From an uncultured Chitinophaga sp. (lineage in GTDB: Bacteria; Bacteroidota; Bacteroidia; Chitinophagales; Chitinophagaceae), in the NCBI RefSeq assembly GCF_946479755.1, contig NZ_CAMLHC010000009.1, positions 62,001-126,000 on the forward strand: DNA of 64,000 bases, read 5' to 3'. Every line of letters starts with the position of its first letter. Position 1 is the stretch's first letter. Below are positions 41,534 through 50,262 of this stretch, in pieces. Position numbers and translations under genes: made by a program. The notes beneath the pieces were generated by a model that was not told the DNA's origin, searched no databases, and saw only the letters and a program-made list of their open reading frames with translations.

Positions 41534-42646
41534 ATGCAAATTGCTGTTAATGCCGCCTGCCTGAGAAAAGACCTGCCTGCAGATACCGGACAGGTGGCAA
41601 CTGAGATCATATTCGCCCTTTGCCGGCAACAGCCGGAGCACCGCTTTACTTTTTATTTTGATGGGGAGATACCCGCGCACCTGGCTTTTCCGGCCAATGT
41701 TACCCCGGTGGTACTGCCGCTGAAAGGCGGTAAGCGCTGGCATCGTTACTGGTGGCGTGAATGGCAATTGCCGCGTGCCATGAAAACCGGTGGCGCCCAG
41801 TGGTACATCGGGCTGGACGGCACCCTGTCGTTGCGTAGCAAAGTGCCGGCGCTGATCCTGCTGAGGGACCTGTCGTTCCTGAAGGATGCCGGCCTGCAAT
41901 CTGTCGCGGAACAGGAATCGCTGAAGAAAAATATCACCCGTTACCTGGACAGGGCCAGCCGGATAGCTGTGCTGTCGGCCACCGCCAAAGAGGAGTTGCT
42001 GCGTTATGCACCCGGGGCCGCCGGTAAGGTGGTGCAGCTGGAACCGGCTGTCAGCAGCCTTTTCCGGCCACTGGAGTGGGACGACCGGGAGGCCGTCAAA
42101 ATTGAGTGGTCCGGCTCAGTGGAATATTTCCTGGTGACCGGCAGCATTCATCCGCGCAACAATATAATGCCGGTGTTCAAAGCTTTTTCTGCCCTGAAGA
42201 AGCGGCAGCGTACCAACCTGAAACTGGTGCTGGCCGGTAACCTGGCCCCTGAAGGGGCGGATATCGCGAAAGCGCTGGAGTCTTTTAAGTTCCGGCGTGA
42301 CGTAGTATGGAAGGAAAACCTGACCATGGAGGAGCTGGCATCGGTGATAGGAGGCGCTTATGCGCTGATATACCCCACCCGTTTTGACGGGCTGCCGATG
42401 CCTTTGTATATGGCCCGGCAGTGTGAGGTGCCCGTGATAGCGCTGGAGAGCGTGGCTGCCCGGGAAGCTGGCGGAGATACGGTATTGTATACCGATCCTG
42501 CCAATATGGACGACCTGACGGAGAAAATGAGCCTGCTGTACAAGGACGAACAGTTACGGAGCCGGCTGCTGGCCATGGAGCCACCGGTAAGGCCGGGAAG
42601 CAGCTGGGAGGCCGCCGGAGCGGCGCTGGCCGGCCTGTTAAAATAA
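41534..42646 (+). CDS. family 4 glycosyltransferase
   Basis: GT-B enzyme of 370 residues. The N-terminal half is a diverged acceptor domain; the C-terminal half shows GSIHPRNNIMPVFKAF, LKLVLAGNLAPEG and the nucleotide-sugar signature YPTRFDGLPMPLYMARQCEVPVIA with the E-x7-E type arrangement. Cytoplasmic; the sugar and acceptor are unknown. An in-frame TTG at 41504 overlaps a promoter element, so ATG 41534 is preferred. Confidence 0.87.
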   Translation: MQIAVNAACLRKDLPADTGQVATEIIFALCRQQPEHRFTFYFDGEIPAHLAFPANVTPVVLPLKGGKRWHRYWWREWQLPRAMKTGGAQWYIGLDGTLSLRSKVPALILLRDLSFLKDAGLQSVAEQESLKKNITRYLDRASRIAVLSATAKEELLRYAPGAAGKVVQLEPAVSSLFRPLEWDDREAVKIEWSGSVEYFLVTGSIHPRNNIMPVFKAFSALKKRQRTNLKLVLAGNLAPEGADIAKALESFKFRRDVVWKENLTMEELASVIGGAYALIYPTRFDGLPMPLYMARQCEVPVIALESVAAREAGGDTVLYTDPANMDDLTEKMSLLYKDEQLRSRLLAMEPPVRPGSSWEAAGAALAGLLK

Positions 42647-42676
42647 AGCCGGATGTCAAAATCCTGAATGATTAGT

Positions 42677-42684
42677 TATTTTTG
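42677..42684 (+). promoter_or_regulatory. candidate -7 element for gldC
   Basis: TATTTTTG matches TAnnTTTG, 17 nt before the gldC ATG (42702). Confidence 0.45.
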
Positions 42685-42701
42685 CGCTTTAATAGAAAAA
42701 C

Positions 42702-43046
42702 ATGAGTAAGAAAAACATACAGATCCAGGTGGGTCTGGACGAAAATAAAGTGCCGGAAACGATTGAGTGGAGTGCCACTGACAGTAAGGAAGAACGTATG
42801 ATCAAGGCGAAAGCCATGATGATCTCTTTCTGGGACCCGGCAGAAAAGGCCGCCCTGCGGATTGACCTTTGGACGAAAGACATGATGGTAGACGAAATGG
42901 CTGATTTCTTCTTTCAGACCATGATGACCATGGCCGACACTTATGTGCGGGCCACCCAGTACCGTGACCAGGGCGATGAAATGAAAGCCTTCGCACGGGA
43001 CTTCTTCAAAAAATTCCAGGAAAAACAAGCGGCAGAAACCAAATAA
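42702..43046 (+). CDS. gldC: gliding motility protein GldC
   Basis: Small cytoplasmic protein of 114 residues named for gliding in Flavobacterium, where it supports but is not essential for motility. The conserved parts are the KNIQIQVGLDENKVPETIEW opening, MMISFWDPAEKAALRIDLWTKDM, and FFQTMMTMADTY. It is followed 32 bp later by yqeY. Together with the GldE-like protein at 11521 it marks Bacteroidota ancestry; the core gld/spr motor genes are not in this window, so gliding cannot be concluded. Confidence 0.9.
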   Translation: MSKKNIQIQVGLDENKVPETIEWSATDSKEERMIKAKAMMISFWDPAEKAALRIDLWTKDMMVDEMADFFFQTMMTMADTYVRATQYRDQGDEMKAFARDFFKKFQEKQAAETK

Positions 43047-43078
43047 TCGACCAGATTATCCATTAAACGTAACCACAT

Positions 43079-43528
43079 ATGTCATTAGAAACAAACATCA
43101 ACGCCGAGATCAAAACGGCGATGCTGGGCAAAAAAGAAGCGGACCTGCGTGCACTGCGCGCTATCAAGGCAGCCATCCTGCTGGCTAAAACAGCGGAAGG
43201 CAGCACCGGCGAGCTGACTGAGGCCGATGAGAGCAAGCTGTTACAGAAACTGGCCAAACAACGGAAAGATTCCCTCGAAATTTTCCGCCAGCAGAACCGC
43301 GAGGACCTGGCTAAGAAGGAAGAAGAAGAGCTGGAAGTAATCGAGCGTTTCCTGCCCAAACAAATGACCGAAGATGAACTGAGAGTTGCCCTGACAGACA
43401 TCATTGCGTCTGTGGGTGCTGCTTCCCCTGCCGATATGGGTAAGGTGATGGGCGCGGCCACCAAACAGCTGGCCGGTAAAGCCGACGGAAAGGCTATTTC
43501 CGCAATGGTGAAAGAACTCCTTAAATAA
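43079..43528 (+). CDS. yqeY: GatB/YqeY domain-containing protein
   Basis: Stand-alone YqeY protein of 149 residues, all helical, homologous to the C-terminal tRNA-binding domain of the GatB amidotransferase subunit. Typical blocks are LRAIKAAILLAKT, KLLQKLAKQRKDSLEIF, EEELEVIERFLPKQM and MGKVMGAATKQLAGKADGKAI. Its function is not established. It is 32 bp after gldC and separated from the CvpA-family gene by an inverted repeat. Confidence 0.92.
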   Translation: MSLETNINAEIKTAMLGKKEADLRALRAIKAAILLAKTAEGSTGELTEADESKLLQKLAKQRKDSLEIFRQQNREDLAKKEEEELEVIERFLPKQMTEDELRVALTDIIASVGAASPADMGKVMGAATKQLAGKADGKAISAMVKELLK

Positions 43529-43532
43529 GCAT

Positions 43533-43609
43533 TTTGGGATTTACGGATGTTGAAATTTAGAGATGGGGGTAAAATCGCTCCATAAATTCCAACATCCGTA
43601 AATCCCAAA
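43533..43609. repeat. inverted repeat, 27-bp arms with one mismatch
   Basis: Arms at 43533-43559 and 43583-43609 match at 26 of 27 positions (20 outer bases perfect, TTTGGGATTTACGGATGTTG). It fills the whole space between yqeY and the CvpA-family gene and belongs to the intergenic repeat group. Confidence 0.8.
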
Positions 43610-43625
43610 TCGTAAATCATAACTA

Positions 43626-44168
43626 TTGTCGATTGATATCGTTTTTGCCATTATCATGGTGTTTGCCCTGTACAAGGGGTATACCCGGGGATTGATAGTG
43701 GCAGTGTTTTCGTTGATCGCCGTAACGCTGGGTATGGCGGTTGCCCTTAAACTTTCCGCAGTGACGGCCCTGCAAGTCCAGCAACGATGGGATGTACATT
43801 CCCGCTGGGTCCCTGTACTTTGTTTCGTTTGTCTTTTTGTGGGAGTGGTGTTACTGGTACGGTTGGGCGCAGGCGCCCTGCAGAAGCTGGTGGAAATGGT
43901 GATGATGGGGTGGCTGAACCGGCTGGGCGGTATCCTGTTGTATGCCCTTATCTTCACCATTATTTACAGTGTGGTACTGTGGATGGCCAATCAGATATAC
44001 CTGCTGAGCCCGGAAACCAAATTACAATCTGTAGTATATCCTTATATTGAACCTATTGGACCCTGGGTACTGGACCACATGGGTGACTGGATACCTGTTT
44101 TTAAAGACATATTCTCCCAGTTACAGGCCTTTTTTGATAAAGCTGCCCGGCAGTTGCAACCGGCCTGA
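43626..44168 (+). CDS. CvpA family membrane protein
   Basis: Protein of 180 residues with four hydrophobic helices (about 3-25, 28-45, 62-85, 98-125) and a C-terminal amphipathic tail, the CvpA/colicin-V-production layout; DIVFAIIMVFALYKGYTRGLI is the typical opening. CvpA homologues affect envelope homeostasis in other bacteria, but the mechanism is unclear. The start is TTG 43626; there is no ATG in frame that keeps helix 1. The spacer upstream is an inverted repeat. Confidence 0.85.
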   Translation: MSIDIVFAIIMVFALYKGYTRGLIVAVFSLIAVTLGMAVALKLSAVTALQVQQRWDVHSRWVPVLCFVCLFVGVVLLVRLGAGALQKLVEMVMMGWLNRLGGILLYALIFTIIYSVVLWMANQIYLLSPETKLQSVVYPYIEPIGPWVLDHMGDWIPVFKDIFSQLQAFFDKAARQLQPA

Positions 44169-44228
44169 CAGTATTTAGATTAATAAAAAGAATTATTTTA
44201 GCGTAAAATTGACTTTCAAGATTTGGCA

Positions 44229-45005
44229 ATGGATTACGAAATCAAAACACAGGGCAAGTTTAATTTCATAGAAGAAGGAGAAGGAGAACCACTGGTATTA
44301 TTGCATGGACTTTTTGGTGCTTTGAGCAATTTCTCGCACATGATCGAGTATTTCCGGCAGTATAACAAGGTTGTGATACCCATGTTACCCCTGTATGATT
44401 TAAACATCCTGGAAACGTCTGTTGGCGGACTGGCGAAGTTTGTGCATAAGTTTATAGAGGCCAGAGGCTATCAGAACATACACCTGCTGGGCAACTCCCT
44501 TGGCGGCCACGTGGCGCTGGTATACCTGCTGAAACACCCTGAAGCACCGGTTAAGTCACTGATTCTCACCGGCAGTTCCGGCCTGTTTGAAAACGGCATG
44601 GGAGAAACCTATCCTAAGAGAGGGGACTATGAATACATCCGTAAAAAAGCAGAGCTTACCTTCTATGATCCGAAGATCGCTACCAAAGAGCTGGTAGACG
44701 AGATGTTCGAAATTGTGAACAACCGTCTGAAAGTGATCAAGATCATCACCCTCGCCAAGTCAGCTATCCGGCATAACCTGGGTGACGAACTGAAGGATAT
44801 ACAACAACCTACACTGTTGATCTGGGGCCGTAACGATACCGTAACACCACCTATGGTAGGCGAAGAGTTCCAAAAGCTTATACCTAATTCTGAACTGGAA
44901 TTCATTGACAAATGCGGCCACGCTCCGATGATGGAAGTGCCCGATGAATTCAACAAGATCCTGCATGCTTTCCTGGAAAGACTGAAAACACAGCCAACTG
45001 CCTGA
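44229..45005 (+). CDS. alpha/beta-fold hydrolase
   Basis: Hydrolase of 258 residues: oxyanion LLHGLFGALSNFSH, nucleophile Ser in LLGNSLGGHVAL (NSLGG, not SMGG), acid in WGRNDTVTPP and histidine in DKCGHAPMMEVP. The lid region (about 130-190) is helical. It looks like the 2-hydroxymuconate semialdehyde hydrolase/haloperoxidase group, but the substrate is unknown. ATG 44229 is preferred over the TTG two codons upstream. The CBS gene starts 115 bp downstream. Confidence 0.87.
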   Translation: MDYEIKTQGKFNFIEEGEGEPLVLLHGLFGALSNFSHMIEYFRQYNKVVIPMLPLYDLNILETSVGGLAKFVHKFIEARGYQNIHLLGNSLGGHVALVYLLKHPEAPVKSLILTGSSGLFENGMGETYPKRGDYEYIRKKAELTFYDPKIATKELVDEMFEIVNNRLKVIKIITLAKSAIRHNLGDELKDIQQPTLLIWGRNDTVTPPMVGEEFQKLIPNSELEFIDKCGHAPMMEVPDEFNKILHAFLERLKTQPTA

Positions 45006-45120
45006 AACTTAGCTGCAAAAGCCTCTGTACCGCCCTCTGCAGGAGCGGCTGGTAGCGGGTGCGCGTAATTTCTTTTTTGTTGGGAGATTCTTTGTTATTA
45101 TTGTGTAAGAATACACGAAA

Positions 45121-45780
45121 ATGACCGCCAGAGAACTCATATCCACCGTGCCAATTCTGCAGCCTTCGGATGCAGGTGCCAAGGCATTGCGCCTGATGAA
45201 TGAATATCATCTTACGCAATTGCCTATGGTAGTGGAAAACAAGTACGTGGCGCTGGTGGAGGAAGATCAGATCATGGACCTGGAAGAGCCGGAAATAAAG
45301 CTGGAGTCCATACATTACAACGGCGCCAACCGTCCGGCCATCCAGGAAGGAGCTCATCTCTTCGAGGCGCTGAAGTTGTTTCACGAATTCAAATTGTCTG
45401 TACTGCCCGTCATTACCAAAGAAAATGACTACCTGGGCATTATTACCAAAGATAACCTGCTGGCTGCGCTGGCCCAGTACAATGGCGCCAAGGAAGCCGG
45501 CGGCATCCTGGCGCTGGAAATGGAGCCCCGGGACTACAGCCTCAGCGAAATCGCCCGCATCGCTGAGTCCAACGATGTAACCCTGCTCAGCGTAAATACC
45601 TTAACCGACCCATCCGGTAAACTGGAAGTACTGCTGAAAACAAACCGCCAGGAACTACATTCCCTTGTAGCCACCTATGAGCGGTTTAATTACACCATCA
45701 AATACATCTATTCTGAAGAACAGGAGGAAGACCTGCTCAAAAAGAACTACGACCTGCTGATGAATTATATCAGCATGTAA
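45121..45780 (+). CDS. CBS-domain protein
   Basis: Cytoplasmic protein of 219 residues with two CBS motifs (about 1-55 and 75-125: LPMVVENKYVALVEEDQIMD and LPVITKENDYLGIITKDNLL), which usually bind adenosine nucleotides, and a C-terminal ACT-like alpha/beta region (about 135-200). It is the first gene of the conserved envelope block CBS, POTRA barrel, nadK, DUF6089, uppS, bamA, ompH, ompH. A regulatory role there is inferred only from position. Confidence 0.85.
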   Translation: MTARELISTVPILQPSDAGAKALRLMNEYHLTQLPMVVENKYVALVEEDQIMDLEEPEIKLESIHYNGANRPAIQEGAHLFEALKLFHEFKLSVLPVITKENDYLGIITKDNLLAALAQYNGAKEAGGILALEMEPRDYSLSEIARIAESNDVTLLSVNTLTDPSGKLEVLLKTNRQELHSLVATYERFNYTIKYIYSEEQEEDLLKKNYDLLMNYISM

Positions 45781-45894
45781 GGCTCACCGCACTAAATTTC
45801 CGGTTATTTGATTAACTTGATAGGGTTCGTTATCTTCCATGATAGCGACACACATTTAAATAACTTTAGAAGACGCTAAATCAGAGAGCCTACA

Positions 45895-47334
45895 ATGCTG
45901 AGACGCTGTTATTACTTGCTGGGAATCGTATGCCTGCTCGGCATCGGATTATCCGGCACGGCCGCAGGCCGGATTGGGGAGGAAGGAGAGGCTGTTACAG
46001 CGCTGGTGCAGGATTCCGGCTACCTGGTTGTCCGTAATATTGCTGTTATCGGTAACAAGAAAACCCGTACCTCCATCATTCTCAGGGAAATCAGTACTGT
46101 GCCGGGAGATACCATCTACCTGAAAGATCTGGCGGAAACGCTGGAAGAACGCCGCAAACAGCTACTGAATACTTCTCTCTTCCTGAATGTCACCGCCAAC
46201 GTCAAAAACTGGGACGGCAACAGCGCCGATCTCGTGTTTGAAGTATGGGAGCGGTGGTACACCTTTGCCTTTCCCATTTTCAAACTCGCCGACCGCAACT
46301 TCAACCAATGGTGGGTGGAAAAAGGACACAAACTGAACCGCCTCAACTTCGGCGTGAAAGGCACCCAGGAAAACCTGACCGGCCGCAATGACGGACTGGA
46401 CGCCACCCTGCAGTTCGGTTATACCCAGAAAATTGCCCTCGCCTATAACCTGCCCTATATCGATAAAAGTTTCCGCCATGGACTGGGTATCTTATTTTCA
46501 TATAGTCGTAACCGTGAGGTGAACAACTTCACCAGCAATAACAAGCAGCAGTTTTTCAAGAAAGACGACGAATACCTGCGGCAGGCCTATGTGGTAGGAC
46601 TGCGCTACAGTTATCGCAAAGCCATCAACGCCCGCCACCAGGTGTTTCTCAACTATAACTATGAAAAAGTGGCGGACTCAGTGGCCCTCATCAATCCCGA
46701 TTACCTGGGCAAAGGACGCACCAGTGTGCGTTACCTGGACCTGGCCTACCGGTTTACCTATATCAAAGCAGACAGCTGGATATACCCGCTGAAAGGTGTC
46801 AGCATCATGGGAGAGGTGGCCAAACGGGGCATCGGTCCGCTCAGCGATATCGACGACGTCCGCTTCCGGCTCAATTACACCAAATACTGGCAGCTGCACC
46901 GCAAAACCTACCTGGCGCTGGGTATGCGCGGACAGGTGAAATTCTCCGCCGACCAGCCCTATATCAACCAGCAGGCGCTGGGATATGCGGAAGACTACCT
47001 GCGGGGATTGGAATACTATGTGGTGGACGGTACCAGTTTTGCCATCCTGAAATCCACCTTGCGCCAGGAGCTGGTGTCTTTTAAAATCAAGCTGCCCATT
47101 GTCCCGAAGAAATTCAACACCGTGCCTTTCCGCATCTTTGCCAAAACCTACGGTGATGCAGGGTATGCCTATAGTAAATTTCCGGGCAACGGCTTCCTGA
47201 ATAACCGCTTTCTGTATACCGGCGGCGTGGGGATTGACATCGTTTCTTTCTATGACACCTGTCTGCGTATAGAGTACAGCGTTAACCAGTTAGGGCAAAA
47301 AGGACTATTTTTACACACCAGTGTAGATATGTAG
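45895..47334 (+). CDS. POTRA-domain outer-membrane beta-barrel protein
   Basis: Secreted protein of 479 residues. A signal peptide (about 1-25) precedes one POTRA-type domain (about 40-115, LVVRNIAVIGNKKTRTSIILREI) and a barrel-like region with repeated aromatic strands up to the C-terminus. It looks like a reduced relative of BamA/TamA (Omp85 superfamily) but with a single POTRA domain. It starts 114 bp after the CBS gene and ends 19 bp before nadK; a role in inserting or exporting outer-membrane components is inferred. Confidence 0.8.
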   Translation: MLRRCYYLLGIVCLLGIGLSGTAAGRIGEEGEAVTALVQDSGYLVVRNIAVIGNKKTRTSIILREISTVPGDTIYLKDLAETLEERRKQLLNTSLFLNVTANVKNWDGNSADLVFEVWERWYTFAFPIFKLADRNFNQWWVEKGHKLNRLNFGVKGTQENLTGRNDGLDATLQFGYTQKIALAYNLPYIDKSFRHGLGILFSYSRNREVNNFTSNNKQQFFKKDDEYLRQAYVVGLRYSYRKAINARHQVFLNYNYEKVADSVALINPDYLGKGRTSVRYLDLAYRFTYIKADSWIYPLKGVSIMGEVAKRGIGPLSDIDDVRFRLNYTKYWQLHRKTYLALGMRGQVKFSADQPYINQQALGYAEDYLRGLEYYVVDGTSFAILKSTLRQELVSFKIKLPIVPKKFNTVPFRIFAKTYGDAGYAYSKFPGNGFLNNRFLYTGGVGIDIVSFYDTCLRIEYSVNQLGQKGLFLHTSVDM

Positions 47335-47353
47335 TCAAAAAAAGTTGTTCATT

Positions 47354-48244
47354 ATGCAGGTTGCTCTTTATAGCAGGGGATTTATTTCAGAAGACATAGC
47401 CAATATCCGGTTGTTGCTGGATGAATTACAACGCGCGGAAATTACCGCTACTTTTTACGAACCGTTTTACCGCATCCTGGTACAGTATATTCCTTTTGAG
47501 AAGGACCCTGCCCTGTTTTCCTGCGCGGAAGACCTGCCGGGGAAAATAGATTTCCTGATGAGCCTCGGCGGCGACGGCACCCTGCTGGACACCGTGTGTT
47601 ACGTCAGGGACACCAATATCCCTGTTATCGGTATCAACTTCGGCCGGCTGGGCTTTCTGGCCAGTATCGGCAAAGATGAGATCCATGCGCTGGTGCAGGC
47701 CCTGCTGGACCGTACCTACATGGTGGACCAGCGGTCGCTCATCCACCTCGACGCCAACATACCGCTGTTTGGCGATATTCCATATGCATTAAACGAATTT
47801 ACCATACATAAGAAAGACACCTCCGCAATGGTGAAGATACACACTTACCTGAACGGAGAGTTTCTGAACACTTACTGGGCAGACGGGCTGATTGTTTCCA
47901 CACCGACAGGTTCCACGGGGTACTCCCTGAGCTGCGGCGGCCCGATCGTATTCCCGGATGCCGGTAATTTTGTGATCACCCCGGTGGCGCCGCACAACCT
48001 CAATGTGCGCCCGATCATCGTTCCCAATGAAAGCGTTATTTCCTTTGAAGTGGAAGGCCGGAGCGACCAGTTCCTGTGTACGCTGGACAGCCGGATGGAA
48101 ACCATCGACAGCTCTGTGCAGCTGGCCGTCAAAAAAGAAAAGTTCAATATCAGCCTGTTACGGCTCGATGAAAGTAATTTCCTGCATACCCTGCGAAACA
48201 AACTGCTCTGGGGTATCGACGCCCGGAACCGGATCAAAATATGA
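47354..48244 (+). CDS. nadK: NAD kinase
   Basis: Phosphorylates NAD to NADP. The 296-residue protein has GGDGT at 72-76 (D74 catalytic), NFGRLGFLAS, the NE motif in ALNEFTIHK, and the glycine-rich DGLIVSTPTGSTGYSLSCGGPI. It lies within the envelope gene block, 19 bp after the POTRA barrel gene. ATG 47354 is chosen over an upstream in-frame TTG at 47345. Confidence 0.95.
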   Translation: MQVALYSRGFISEDIANIRLLLDELQRAEITATFYEPFYRILVQYIPFEKDPALFSCAEDLPGKIDFLMSLGGDGTLLDTVCYVRDTNIPVIGINFGRLGFLASIGKDEIHALVQALLDRTYMVDQRSLIHLDANIPLFGDIPYALNEFTIHKKDTSAMVKIHTYLNGEFLNTYWADGLIVSTPTGSTGYSLSCGGPIVFPDAGNFVITPVAPHNLNVRPIIVPNESVISFEVEGRSDQFLCTLDSRMETIDSSVQLAVKKEKFNISLLRLDESNFLHTLRNKLLWGIDARNRIKI

Positions 48245-48414
48245 GTGCCGGATATAATATTTGTTAAATATATTCCTACATTTACAAATGTATTGCCTGC
48301 TGATTGTAAATTCAGTTATGCCTGTGAAGGAGGTTGATAAGGAAGCTGTTAGCATAAATGACCAGTCACACATTAAATAAATCCGGCATTATTGCGTTTA
48401 AGTAGAACTGATTT

Positions 48415-49281
48415 ATGCTGAAACCTTTTTTATATCCTAAGAACTTCGTGCTATCGTTCCTGTTGGCGGCGGCCTGTCTGCTGGCCGGCGAGGCGAAGGC
48501 GCAAAATGAACTGGAATATGTGGGTGAGCTGGGAATATCGATCGGAGGGGCGCAGTATTTCGGGGATTTGAACACCAGGGGAGCCTTGAACACCATCAAG
48601 CCGGCAGTCGGCATTTACTACCGTAAATACCTGAATGAGTACGTGGGCGTACGGGCCCATGGCCGCTTTATGCAATTAGGTTATTCAGACGCATATAATA
48701 AAAATGAATTTGAACGCCACAGGAACCTCAGTTTTAATACCGATGTATTCGAGCTGGCCCTGCAGGGCGATTTTAATTTTTTTAAGTTTGAGCCGGGCAG
48801 CCTGGACCATCGTTTTTCCCCGTATTTGTCCGGTGGCGCCAGTATTTTCCATTTTAACCCTTACGCCTACCTGGACGGGGTTAAATACAAATTACAGCCC
48901 CTGCGCACAGAAGGGCAGGGAACGGCCCTGTATCCCGAGCGGAAGCCCTACAGTCTTGTTTCTTACGCCTTCGTGATCGGCGGCGGCTTTAAATATAATA
49001 TTTCAAAAAAAGTGAATGTGGGTCTGGAAGCGTTGTATCGGTTTACGCAGACAGACTATCTCGATGATGTAAGTACCACTTACGCCGGACCGGGTGCATT
49101 TCCGGCATTGGCGGGCGACAAAGCCAGTGTGGCTTACCTGTTACAGGACCGGTCATACGCCACCGGTGAGCGTTTGGGCGTTACCGGGCGTCAGCGGGGC
49201 AACAGCCGCGACAAGGACCAGTTCCTGACCATAGAGCTCACGATTAGTATATTGTTCACTTCTTACAACTGTAGATTTTAA
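48415..49281 (+). CDS. DUF6089 family outer-membrane beta-barrel protein
   Basis: Exported protein of 288 residues: signal peptide (about 1-30, ending AKAQ), then alternating strands of a small beta barrel with conserved GELGISIGGAQYFGDLN, GVRAHGRFMQLGYSD and FSPYLSGGASIFHFNPYAY. DUF6089 proteins occur in the same place, before uppS-bamA, in many Bacteroidota. The function is unknown. A 170-bp AT-rich spacer separates it from nadK. Confidence 0.85.
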   Translation: MLKPFLYPKNFVLSFLLAAACLLAGEAKAQNELEYVGELGISIGGAQYFGDLNTRGALNTIKPAVGIYYRKYLNEYVGVRAHGRFMQLGYSDAYNKNEFERHRNLSFNTDVFELALQGDFNFFKFEPGSLDHRFSPYLSGGASIFHFNPYAYLDGVKYKLQPLRTEGQGTALYPERKPYSLVSYAFVIGGGFKYNISKKVNVGLEALYRFTQTDYLDDVSTTYAGPGAFPALAGDKASVAYLLQDRSYATGERLGVTGRQRGNSRDKDQFLTIELTISILFTSYNCRF

Positions 49282-49413
49282 TTTACGGTTAATATACATT
49301 CTACGGGCCGGCATTTCTTGCCTCCGGATGGCCCGGTTCTACCGCCGAAAATCCTGAAATCCCCGCTGGTATTGATTTCGCTGTTAAAACTACGTTAAAA
49401 CAAGGGGTCAAGC

Positions 49414-49451
49414 TTTGCTAAAAAAGTCATTGCTCTATTTTTGTATCTTTG
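49414..49451 (+). promoter_or_regulatory. promoter region of uppS-bamA-ompH block
   Basis: TTTG (49414-49417), an 18-nt spacer and TATTTTTG (49436-49443) fit the Bacteroidota consensus; a second -7 match, TATCTTTG (49444-49451), follows directly. The uppS start is 49 nt further on. Confidence 0.65.
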
Positions 49452-49500
49452 CACACTTTTAGTAAATCTGTATAAACTGATATAATACGCCTGACACAAA

Positions 49501-50262
49501 ATGAGCTTGAAGGATAAATTAGACTTACAACGGTTACCCCGCCACATCGCCATTATCATGGACGGTAACGGCCGTTGGGCTAAGGAGCGTGGACAAGACA
49601 GGCTGTATGGGCATCACGAAGGCGTGGAAAGTGTGCGCAATATCGTTGAAACCTGTGCAGAACTTGGAATAGGCTACCTGACCCTGTATGCTTTCTCTAC
49701 TGAAAACTGGGACCGCCCCGTTTACGAGGTGAACGGCATAATGGAATTGCTGGTGAATACTATCCGGAAGGAGGTTGGTACCTTATCCAAAAACAATATC
49801 AGGCTGAGTGTCATCGGTGACATGAGCATGCTGCCCCCCCAGGCCCAACAGGAAATGGAAGAGGCTATTGCGCTGACCAGCCACAATACCGGCCTCAATC
49901 TTATCATGGCCCTCAGCTACAGTGCCCGTTGGGAAATCGTGAATGCTGCCCAGAAAATCGCTCTGGATGTGAAGAAGGGAACCCTCGACCCGGCTTCCGT
50001 AACGCCGGAGGTATGGGAAAAATATCTCTGTACCGCAGGATTGCCCGACCCGGAATTAATGATCCGTACCAGTGGTGAATGCCGGATCAGCAATTTCCTG
50101 CTATATCAACTGGCTTACGCGGAACTGTATTTTACAGATACCCGCTGGCCGGACTTCCGCAATGAACATCTTTACCAAGCCATCTTAAATTATCAAACCA
50201 GAGAACGGCGCTTTGGCAAAACAAGCGAACAAATTCAGCAGAATGAAGAAATTATTTCCTAA
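49501..50262 (+). CDS. uppS: isoprenyl (di-trans,poly-cis-undecaprenyl) transferase
   Basis: Makes undecaprenyl diphosphate, the lipid carrier for peptidoglycan and surface glycans, from farnesyl and isopentenyl diphosphates. In 253 residues: IMDGNGRWAKERG with catalytic D21, the hydrophobic cleft FSTENWDRP, and RTSGECRISNFLLYQLAYAELYF for substrate phosphate binding. Its last codons overlap the bamA start by 20 nt. It is in the envelope block behind a good promoter. Confidence 0.95.
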   Translation: MSLKDKLDLQRLPRHIAIIMDGNGRWAKERGQDRLYGHHEGVESVRNIVETCAELGIGYLTLYAFSTENWDRPVYEVNGIMELLVNTIRKEVGTLSKNNIRLSVIGDMSMLPPQAQQEMEEAIALTSHNTGLNLIMALSYSARWEIVNAAQKIALDVKKGTLDPASVTPEVWEKYLCTAGLPDPELMIRTSGECRISNFLLYQLAYAELYFTDTRWPDFRNEHLYQAILNYQTRERRFGKTSEQIQQNEEIIS

